A stretch of 28,343 nt of DNA, taken from NCBI GenBank assembly GCA_900754775.1, contig CAAEDZ010000034.1, positions 1-28,343 on the forward strand. The letters run 5' to 3'. Of this stretch, positions 22,336 through 28,343 are shown piece after piece. Under the pieces are notes generated by a model. That model saw only the letters and a list, made by a program, of their open reading frames with translations. It did no database searches and was not told where the DNA came from. Made by a program: the position numbers and the translations under genes. Position 1 is the stretch's first letter, and each line of letters starts with the position of its first letter. This DNA is from Clostridia bacterium. Its GTDB lineage: Bacteria; Bacillota_A; Clostridia; Christensenellales; Aristaeellaceae.

Positions 22336-22364
22336 TTTACATCGCCGGCAAAACGTGGTACACT
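22336..22364 (+). promoter_or_regulatory. Sigma-70 type promoter of the epimerase/peptide importer operon
   Basis: TTTACA (22336-22341) and TACACT (22359-22364) are separated by exactly 17 bases, with an extended -10 TG at 22356-22357. The predicted start is near 22371, giving a leader of about 55 bases before the TTG start at 22426. Confidence 0.75.
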
Positions 22365-22425
22365 GGTTTTAATAATTTTGAATTTTTCAGAATCAGAAAC
22401 TTCATTTTCGGGAGGCGCGGCGCTC

Positions 22426-23511
22426 TTGAAGATACTCGACATACAGACCGGACGCATCACCCTGCCGCTGGCAAGGCCGTTCAAGACCGCGCTGCGCACG
22501 GTGGAAACGCTCAGCGACATCGTGGTGCGCGTCATTACCGACGAGGGCGAGGGCTACGGCGAGGCGCCGCCCACCGCCGTCATCACCGGCGATACCGATG
22601 GCTCCATCCTCTGCGCCGTACACGACTACATCCGCCCCGCGCTCAAGGGCATGGACGTTTTGGATCTTCCCGCCTGCATGGAGAAGCTCAACGCCTGCAT
22701 GGTCCACAACACCACCCCCAAGGCAGCGGTGGACATGGCGCTTTACGACCTCTGGGCCAAAGCGCAGAAAAAGCCCCTCTACGAATTGCTGGGCGGGGCG
22801 CGCACATCGTTCAAAACCGACATCACCATCTCCGTCAACCCCATTCCCCAGATGGTAGAGGACAGCCTTGATGCCGTAAAGCAGGGCTTTGACATCCTCA
22901 AGATCAAGGTGGGCAAGGAAGGCGAGAAGGACGTGGAGCGCATCGCCGCCATCCGCGAGGCCGTGGGGCCGGACGTGCGGCTGCGCGTGGACGCCAATCA
23001 GGGCTGGGAGGCCAAAGAAGCCGTGCGCATCATCCGCGCCATGGAGGACCGGGGGCTTTGCCTCGACCTGGTGGAGCAGCCCGTGCCCGCCATGGACACA
23101 GACGGCCTGGAGCACGTCACCCGCAATGTGGAAACGCCCATACTCGCCGACGAGGCGGTGTTCTCCCCGCGCGACGCGGAAAACATCATCCGTCGCCGGG
23201 CGGCGGACCTTATCAACATCAAGCTGATGAAGACCGGCGGCATCTGGAACGCCCTGCAAATTTGCCGCATGGCCGAGGAAAACGGCGTGGAGTGCATGCT
23301 GGGCTGCATGCTGGAATCGCGCCTTTCCGTGGCGGCGGCGGCGCATCTGGCCGCGGGGCAGAAGATCGTCACCCGCGCCGATCTGGACGGCCCCTCCCTG
23401 TGCGCCATCGACCCCTACGAGGGCGGCCCGGCGTTTGACGGGGCGGTCATCCGCATGACGGACGACGCCGGCGTGGGCGTCCGGGGCATCCCCTGTGAGT
23501 TCTGGAACTGA
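22426..23511 (+). CDS. Dipeptide epimerase, enolase superfamily (L-Ala-D/L-Glu epimerase type)
   Basis: A 361-residue enzyme of the muconate-lactonising subgroup that should epimerise dipeptides, typically L-Ala-D-Glu to L-Ala-L-Glu from murein turnover. The catalytic KxK pair is Lys159/Lys161, metal ligands are Asp189, Glu217 and Asp242, the second-face base is Lys266 (NIKLMKTGG), and the DxD pair that binds the dipeptide amino group is Asp319/Asp321 (ADLDGP). These align with K160/K162, D191, E219, D244, K268 and D321/D323 of the Bacillus subtilis enzyme YkfB. TTG at 22426 is the only suitable start after GGGAGG (22410-22415). It is followed at 54 bases by a peptide ABC importer, the same association as dpp-ykf in Bacillus. 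Exact dipeptide preference is uncertain. Confidence 0.93.
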   Translation: MKILDIQTGRITLPLARPFKTALRTVETLSDIVVRVITDEGEGYGEAPPTAVITGDTDGSILCAVHDYIRPALKGMDVLDLPACMEKLNACMVHNTTPKAAVDMALYDLWAKAQKKPLYELLGGARTSFKTDITISVNPIPQMVEDSLDAVKQGFDILKIKVGKEGEKDVERIAAIREAVGPDVRLRVDANQGWEAKEAVRIIRAMEDRGLCLDLVEQPVPAMDTDGLEHVTRNVETPILADEAVFSPRDAENIIRRRAADLINIKLMKTGGIWNALQICRMAEENGVECMLGCMLESRLSVAAAAHLAAGQKIVTRADLDGPSLCAIDPYEGGPAFDGAVIRMTDDAGVGVRGIPCEFWN

Positions 23512-23565
23512 GTTCGTACCCAACTGCCTGCGGGCAGAATCGCTGATAGAAAGGACTTGGAACGC

Positions 23566-25500
23566 ATGAAACGCACAACTCGTCTCATTGCCCTGATCGT
23601 GGCGCTGCTGCTGGCCCTGCCGATGGCGGCATTCGCCGAGGGCAGCCCCGTCGTCTACCGCGAGCTGTACGCCAGCGAGGTGGACACCCTCAATTACCTC
23701 TATACCACCACGACCAACAACCTGACCATCCCCGCCAACGTGGTCGATACCCTCATTGAGTACGACCGCTACGGCGTGCTGCAGCCCTCGCTGGCTGAGA
23801 GCTGGGAACACAATGAGGACTACACGGAGTGGACGTTCCACATCCGCGAGGGCGTGAAGTGGATCGACAACACCGGCGCGGAAGTGGCCGACGTCACCGC
23901 TCACGACTGGGTGGCCGCCGCCCATTACATACTCGACGCCCACAACGATTCGGGCAACGAGTACAACTGGGAAGTGGCCAAGGTGGTAAACGCCGCCGAC
24001 TACTACGCCTACACCGCCTATCAGCTGGCGCTGGAAAGCGCCACCGACGGCACCGATGAAAACGGCAACGCCGTCAAGCTGGACGAGGACGGCGAGGTCA
24101 TCGAGGAAGTCGCCGCCGTGGCCGCTGAGGACATCGGCGTCAAGGCCGTGGACGACTACACGCTGGTCTACACCCTCGAAGCGCCCTGCTCCTACTTCCT
24201 CTCCATGCTCTGCTGGTCGGCCTTCATGCCCGTGAACGGCGATTTCCTCGCCGAGTGCGGCGACAGCTTTGGCACCAGCGCCGAGACCCTGCTCTACTGC
24301 GGCCCCTTCTACCTTTCCACCTTTGAGCCGCAGGTGCAGCGCGTGCTGACCAAGAACCCCACCTACTGGGACATCGACAATGTGTTCATCGACACCATCC
24401 AGTTCACCTACAACGCCGAGGCCAGCACGCTGGGCTCCACGATGTATCTGAGCGGCGAGGTGGATTACGCCGAGATCGGCGCCAACCTGCTCTCCCCGAT
24501 GCTCTCCTCTTACAGCGACCAGATCCATCCGTCCCGCCCGGACGTCTCCTACTCCTACTGGTATCTGTTCAACTTCGACCCGGGCTTCGACGAGGAGTAT
24601 GAGCCGGACAACTGGACGATCGCCGTCAACAACGAGAACTTCCGCCTCTCCATCATGCACGGCCTCGACCGCGTCAACGCCATGCAGGTGTACGATTCGG
24701 CCAACCCCGAGGGACTTTTGAGCAACACCATCACCCCGCTGTCGTTTGCCTCCGCTTCGCAGGACTACGCCTACTACGGCGGCCTGGACAAGTACACCGA
24801 CGGCGAGACCTTCGACGCCGAGCTGGCGCTTGAGTACAAGGAAAAGGCCATGGCCGAGCTGACCGAGGCCGGCTGCACCTTCCCGGTGAAGGTCCTCATG
24901 CGCTACAACCCCACCACCACCAACTGGGCCGATGAGTGCCAGCTGGTCGAGCAGCAGCTTGAAAACCTGTTGGGCACGGACTACATCGACGTCATCGTGC
25001 AGGCCGGCCCCGAAACGGGCTTCCTCTCCGCCGTGCGCCACACCGGCGACTATGGCCTGATGAAGTGCAACTGGGGCGCGGACTTCTCCGACGCTTCCGC
25101 GTTCATCGTCGACCCGTTCGCCGAGGATTCCAATTACAGCTTCATCTACGAGAGCGATGATCCGCAGACGCAGGAATACTATCAGGAATACCTTGCTCTG
25201 GTGGAAGAGGCGCTGGCCATCACCGACGACGACGAGGCCCGCTATGAGACCTTTGCCAAGGCCGAGGCTGTGCTGCTGGACCATGGCTTCGCCATCCCGA
25301 TCCACACCAACGACCGCGTTTACACCTTCGGCAAATTGAACGTCTTTGAAGGCCCCTATGCCGCCTTCGGCTTCTCCACGCTGCGCTACAAGGGCCAGCA
25401 CGTGATGGAGACCTCCATGGGCATGGAGGAATTCGAAGAGGCTTACCAGACCTGGCTGACCGAGCGCGAGGAAGCGCTGGCCGCCGCCGCTGCCGAATAA
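23566..25500 (+). CDS. Peptide-binding protein of an Opp/Dpp importer (SBP_bac_5)
   Basis: A 644-residue extracytoplasmic peptide-binding protein, longer than the usual 500-550. The signal peptide (1-24, AAFA before EG) has no cysteine, so it is not a lipoprotein. Family landmarks include LQPSLAESWE near residue 75, the TEWTFHIREGVKW block and YCGPFYLSTFEP. Part of the extra length is an acidic insert (about 160-190, rich in Asp, Glu and Gly) in domain I. ATG at 23566 has AAGGA ten bases upstream; the TTG at 23557 is too close to that site. It sits between the dipeptide epimerase and the permeases, so murein peptides or dipeptides are plausible ligands (inference). Confidence 0.92.
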   Translation: MKRTTRLIALIVALLLALPMAAFAEGSPVVYRELYASEVDTLNYLYTTTTNNLTIPANVVDTLIEYDRYGVLQPSLAESWEHNEDYTEWTFHIREGVKWIDNTGAEVADVTAHDWVAAAHYILDAHNDSGNEYNWEVAKVVNAADYYAYTAYQLALESATDGTDENGNAVKLDEDGEVIEEVAAVAAEDIGVKAVDDYTLVYTLEAPCSYFLSMLCWSAFMPVNGDFLAECGDSFGTSAETLLYCGPFYLSTFEPQVQRVLTKNPTYWDIDNVFIDTIQFTYNAEASTLGSTMYLSGEVDYAEIGANLLSPMLSSYSDQIHPSRPDVSYSYWYLFNFDPGFDEEYEPDNWTIAVNNENFRLSIMHGLDRVNAMQVYDSANPEGLLSNTITPLSFASASQDYAYYGGLDKYTDGETFDAELALEYKEKAMAELTEAGCTFPVKVLMRYNPTTTNWADECQLVEQQLENLLGTDYIDVIVQAGPETGFLSAVRHTGDYGLMKCNWGADFSDASAFIVDPFAEDSNYSFIYESDDPQTQEYYQEYLALVEEALAITDDDEARYETFAKAEAVLLDHGFAIPIHTNDRVYTFGKLNVFEGPYAAFGFSTLRYKGQHVMETSMGMEEFEEAYQTWLTEREEALAAAAAE

Positions 25501-25531
25501 GCGGACAGGTCTTCCCAGCCGGATAAACGCC

Positions 25532-25682
25532 CGCCTCGCCGTTTCGCGGCCCTGACCGCGGCGGCGAGGCGATAGACAGGCGACGGCAGGCGGCGCTCCC
25601 CTCTCGGGCGCGCCCCTGCCGCCTGCTTGCACTCTGCAAGGAAGCGGAACCTTTGCATCCGCGCCCCCAGCGGACGCGGATG
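25532..25682 (+). promoter_or_regulatory. Intercistronic hairpin cluster between binding protein and permease genes
   Basis: The 215-base gap holds three strong stems: CGCCTCGCCG/CGGCGAGGCG (25532-25541 with 25562-25571, with a nested CGCGG/CCGCG), GCAGGCGGC/GCCGCCTGC (25586-25594 with 25618-25626) and CATCCGCG/CGCGGATG (25656-25663 with 25675-25682). None has a T-run. As in other importer operons, they could stabilise upstream mRNA and reduce permease expression relative to binding protein. Confidence 0.55.
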
Positions 25683-25715
25683 GAAGGGCTTTGCCCCACC
25701 AAGGAGGTCAGTTTC

Positions 25716-26669
25716 GTGGCAAAATACATCCTCAAGCGCGTGCTGCGCTCGGCGATCACGATGCTCATCATCACCGTCATCGTCTTTTCGCTGCTGCGCC
25801 TGATGCCCATTGAGGGCTACTTTGAGAACTACGACAAGCTCTCGCAGACGCAGATCGACGTCAAGCTGCGCGATCTGGGCCTGAAAGACCCGCTGCCTGT
25901 GCAGCTGTGGAACTACATAAAGCAGGTGTTTCACGGCGATCTGGGCGAATCGAACGTCTTCCGCAAGGGCGTGGCCATCACCGAGATCGTGGCAGAAAAG
26001 ATACCCATTTCCCTGCAAATGGGGCTTATTTCGCTGGCCATCGCGCTGGCGCTGGGCCTGCCGCTGGGCATCATGATGGCGCGCAGCACCCGCACGCGCT
26101 GGAAATTGTGGGACAAGTTCGGCACCATCTTTATCGTCATCGTGCAGGCGGTGCCGGCGGCGGCGTATCACATCCTCATACAGTTTGCCGGCTCGCAGGG
26201 TTCGCTGCATCTGCCCATGCTCTTCAAGCAGGGCGACCTGCGCAGCTATATACTGCCCATCTTTTCTCTGGCTATCGGCAACATCGCCTACTACGCCATG
26301 TGGCTGCGGCGCTACATGGTGGACGAGTCCAACAAGGACTACATCCGCCTGGCGCGCGCCAAGGGCCTGCCCAGCGGCGCCATCTCCCGCCGCCACATGT
26401 TCAGAAACGCCATGGTGCCGCTCATTCAGTACATCCCCAACAGCATCCTCTTCACGCTGATGGGCTCTTTGTACGTGGAATCGCTCTACTCCATCCCCGG
26501 CATGGGCGGGCTGCTGGTCACGGTCATCAAGCGGCAGGACAACACCATGGTGGTGGCGCTGGTGCTCATCTACGCGGCCATCTCCATCCTCGGCCTGCTC
26601 TTTGGCGACATCCTCATGGCCATCCTCGACCCCCGCATCAGTTTCACCAAGAAGGAGGGCGCGCGCTGA
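25716..26669 (+). CDS. Peptide ABC importer permease, DppB/OppB-like
   Basis: A 317-residue inner-membrane permease with six helices. It starts with the usual short N-terminus and first helix (YILKRVLRSAITMLIITVIV), then an extracytoplasmic segment containing GLKDPLPVQLWNYIKQVFHGDLG, as in DppB. The cytoplasmic EAA loop that contacts the ATPases is YIRLARAKGLPSGAI followed by RNAMVPL. GTG at 25716 is used because AGGAGGT (25702-25708) is seven bases upstream. Its stop overlaps the next start (TGATG), so the permeases are translationally coupled. It should form a heterodimer with the protein encoded next. Confidence 0.94.
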   Translation: MAKYILKRVLRSAITMLIITVIVFSLLRLMPIEGYFENYDKLSQTQIDVKLRDLGLKDPLPVQLWNYIKQVFHGDLGESNVFRKGVAITEIVAEKIPISLQMGLISLAIALALGLPLGIMMARSTRTRWKLWDKFGTIFIVIVQAVPAAAYHILIQFAGSQGSLHLPMLFKQGDLRSYILPIFSLAIGNIAYYAMWLRRYMVDESNKDYIRLARAKGLPSGAISRRHMFRNAMVPLIQYIPNSILFTLMGSLYVESLYSIPGMGGLLVTVIKRQDNTMVVALVLIYAAISILGLLFGDILMAILDPRISFTKKEGAR

Positions 26670-27736
26670 TGAAACGCTACAAGGATCACAAGACCGAGCA
26701 GCTCGCAGGCGCCCTCGAAGAGCGGCTCAAAGAGCAGCTTTCGCAAACGACGCTGCAGGGCGAGGACGCGCCCTCGGCGGAGGCGGCGGCCACCGGGCTT
26801 TCCGACAAAGAACTTTTCTCCTTCGCCGGCTTCGACGCCTCCGAGGCCGAGCGCGGCGGCTATTCCAATTACTCCTACTGGCGAGCGACGCTGCGGGTGT
26901 TCTTCAAAAACCGCATCGCCGTGTTCTTTCTCATCGTCATGGTTCTGACGCTTCTGTTCACCTTTATCCAGCCGCTTCTGCCCGGCCAGCGCGACCCGCT
27001 GACCATCCACTACAACGAGACGGGGCGCACGCTTTCCAACCTCCTGCCCGGACAGGAAGGCTTCATCTTCGGCACCAACAACATCGGCCAGGACATCTGG
27101 GCGCGCATCTGGTCCGGCACGCGCACCTCGCTGTTCATCGGCTTCACGGTGGCCTGCGTGGAGGCCGTGCTGGGCATTCTCATGGGCGTTCTCTGGGGCT
27201 ATGTGCGCAAGCTGGACTTTTTCTTCACCGAACTGTACAACGTGTGCGACAACATCCCGCAGACGCTTTTGCTCATCCTCATCTCCTACATCCTCAACCC
27301 GGGCGTGGATACGATCATCTTCGCTTTGTGCCTGACCGGCTGGCTGAGCATGGCGCGCTTTATCCGCAACCAGATTATCATCATCCGCGACCGCGATTAC
27401 AACCTCGCCTCGCGCTGTCTGGGCACGCCGACGATGCGCATCGTCTTCAAGAACCTGCTGCCCTACCTTGTGTCGGTCATCACCATGCGCATGGCGCTGT
27501 CCATCCCCTCGGCCATCGGCAACGAGGTATTCGTCACCTACATCGGCATCGGCCTGCCGCTGGACACGCCCTCGCTGGGCAACCTCATCGAGGCCGGCCG
27601 CGAGCTTATGACCATACCGTTTTTGCGCTATCAGCTCTACTTCCCGGTGGCGGTGCTGGCGCTGATCACCATTTCCTTCTACGTCATCGGCAACGCCTTT
27701 GCCGACGCCGCCGACCCCAAGAACCACGTCAAGTAA
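26669..27736 (+). CDS. Peptide ABC importer permease, DppC/OppC-like, with long N-terminal tail
   Basis: A 355-residue permease of the DppC/OppC type. Landmarks are GTNNIGQDIWARIWSGTRTS before the second helix, the EAA loop YNLASRCLGTPTMRIVF, and FVTYIGIGLP with an ADPKN C-terminus. The N-terminus before the first helix is about 80 residues, longer than usual, with a charged, probably helical first 30 (KTEQLAGALEERLKEQL) and an Ala/Glu-rich part. It overlaps the DppB-like gene by one base. The downstream stop codon TAA is itself part of the next gene's ribosome binding site (TAAGGAGG). Confidence 0.94.
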   Translation: MKRYKDHKTEQLAGALEERLKEQLSQTTLQGEDAPSAEAAATGLSDKELFSFAGFDASEAERGGYSNYSYWRATLRVFFKNRIAVFFLIVMVLTLLFTFIQPLLPGQRDPLTIHYNETGRTLSNLLPGQEGFIFGTNNIGQDIWARIWSGTRTSLFIGFTVACVEAVLGILMGVLWGYVRKLDFFFTELYNVCDNIPQTLLLILISYILNPGVDTIIFALCLTGWLSMARFIRNQIIIIRDRDYNLASRCLGTPTMRIVFKNLLPYLVSVITMRMALSIPSAIGNEVFVTYIGIGLPLDTPSLGNLIEAGRELMTIPFLRYQLYFPVAVLALITISFYVIGNAFADAADPKNHVK

Positions 27737-27748
27737 GGAGGGCCAGAC

Positions 27749-28343
27749 ATGGAGAACAACGCCATCCTCTCCGTGCGCGATCTGGATGTGAAGTTCACGC
27801 TGCGCGGACAGACGCTGCACGCCGTGCGCGGCGCCTCGCTGGACGTGTACGAGGGCGAAAGCCTCGCCATCGTCGGCGAGTCCGGCTCGGGCAAGAGCGT
27901 GTTCGTCAAGACCTTCATGGGGCTTTTGGACGCCAACGGATTTATCTCCGGCGGGCAGATCCTCTATAACGGGCAGGATCTGACTGCCTACCACACCGAC
28001 AAGGACTGGCTGAAGATCCGCGGCCACGAGATCGCCATGGTGCTGCAGGACCCGATGACTTCCCTGAACCCCTTAAAGACCATCGGCAAGCAGATTGAGG
28101 AGGCCGTGAAGCTGCATCAGGGCCTGCGCGGGGCCGAGGCCAAGCGTGCCGTGCTGGAAGTGCTCAAGGACGTGGGCATCGACGAGCCGGAGCGCCGCTA
28201 CCGCCAGTACCCCCACGAGTTTTCCGGCGGCATGCGCCAGAGGGTGGTCATCGCCATCGCCGTGGCCTGCCGGCCGAAGATACTCATCTGCGATGAGCCG
28301 ACCACGGCGCTGGACGTGACCATTCAGGCGCAGATTTTGGAAC
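27749..28343 (+). CDS. Peptide ABC importer ATPase, DppD/OppD-like, cut by the window end
   Basis: The first 198 codons of an OppD/DppD-type ATPase. Walker A GESGSGKS, the Q-loop [11 protein letters not shown], signature [12 protein letters not shown] and Walker [12 protein letters not shown] are intact, so the ATP-binding core is complete up to the D-loop. The C-terminal iron-sulfur/peptide-transporter tail lies beyond the window. ATG at 27749 follows GGAGG by seven bases, 12 bases after the DppC-like stop. A partner DppF/OppF ATPase probably follows outside the window. Confidence 0.95.
   Translation, partial: MENNAILSVRDLDVKFTLRGQTLHAVRGASLDVYEGESLAIVGESGSGKSVFVKTFMGLLDANGFISGGQILYNGQDLTAYHTDKDWLKIRGHEIAMVLQDPMTSLNPLKTIGKQIEEAVKLHQGLRGAEAKRAVLEVLKDVGIDEPERRYRQYPHEFSGGMRQRVVIAIAVACRPKILICDEPTTALDVTIQAQILE

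Larger units (their letters stand above)
21998..22425. other. 428-base divergent intergenic region with successive inverted repeats
   Basis: I see no convincing gene here. Inverted repeats occur in series: GCGCAAAT/ATTTGCGC (22065-22072, 22101-22108), GACGCCCG/CGGGCGTC (22130-22137, 22151-22158, with TTTTT at 22161-22165), TCAAAATGC/GCATTTTGA (22169-22177, 22199-22207), AAGTACA/TGTACTT (22248-22267) and GGCCCA/TGGGCC (22282-22296). The promoter of the epimerase gene follows at 22336-22364. The region could hold a leader or small RNA and operators, but none matches a family I recognise. Confidence 0.5.

Noticed and set aside
23524..23537. CTGCC/GGCAG stem between epimerase and binding-protein genes as a terminator.
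   Set aside because: Only five base pairs and no T-run; the genes are better read as one operon.
22402..25632. A 1076-codon open frame on the minus strand, opposite the epimerase and peptide-binding protein genes.
   Set aside because: It spans two real genes and their gap, has shadow-like composition, and lacks a start signal or recognisable domain.
1..28343. CRISPR array, transposon or prophage remnants.
   Set aside because: No regularly spaced repeats, transposase or integrase reading frames, or terminal repeats were seen. The only tandem repeat is the in-frame MELPEG run.

Overview
The window is a GC-rich bacterial chromosome segment carrying 22 genes, two of them cut by the window ends. 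YesM/YesN-type two-component regulators, an OmpR-type pair driving MacA-like adaptors, a dipeptide epimerase next to a peptide ABC importer, strong AGGAGG-type ribosome binding sites and TTG/GTG starts all fit Bacillota, probably a gut-type Clostridia lineage. Both ABC substrate-binding proteins lack a lipobox, although a true lipoprotein is present. I saw no tRNA, rRNA, CRISPR array, insertion sequence or phage gene.

Layout. (1) 1-1349, minus: two overlapping HlyD/MacA-like efflux adaptors, divergent from (2) 1513-3425, plus: an OmpR-type response regulator and its histidine kinase, closed by a terminator at 3482-3506. (3) 3686-14398, plus: one long operon with a CUT2-type sugar ABC importer (two-domain ATPase, permease, binding protein, second permease), a YesN-like AraC-type response regulator, a YesM-like kinase and a cytoplasmic GH78 alpha-L-rhamnosidase, closed by a terminator at 14415-14447. 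(4) 14464-16980, minus: a single 838-residue fusion of a xylose-isomerase-like TIM barrel with an ACSF2/YngI-like acyl-CoA synthetase. (5) 17200-20322, plus: a membrane-anchored NEW3-domain protein with an ABC-2 type ATPase and permease, closed by a terminator at 20342-20373. (6) 20418-21997, minus: a secreted triple-SH3 protein with a Cys-rich C-terminus and a small zinc-ribbon-like lipoprotein. (7) 22426 to the window end, plus: an L-Ala-D/L-Glu-type dipeptide epimerase followed by a Dpp/Opp-type peptide importer.

How the parts work together. The sugar operon looks like a self-contained sense-import-hydrolyse unit for rhamnose-containing sugars. Its promoter has a good -10, a poor -35, and a 20-bp-period direct repeat placed where an AraC-family activator would bind. 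The promoter regions of the adaptor operon and the NEW3/ABC-2 operon, about 16 kb apart, share almost the same array of TTCA/TTTA half-sites at about 11-bp spacing. This suggests that the OmpR-type regulator at 1513 controls both export systems. The epimerase and peptide importer fit uptake and recycling of murein-derived or other dipeptides.

Most notable: the TIM-barrel/acyl-CoA synthetase fusion, the shared response-regulator array, the AraC-type operator of the rhamnoside operon, and the two small Cys-rich envelope proteins.
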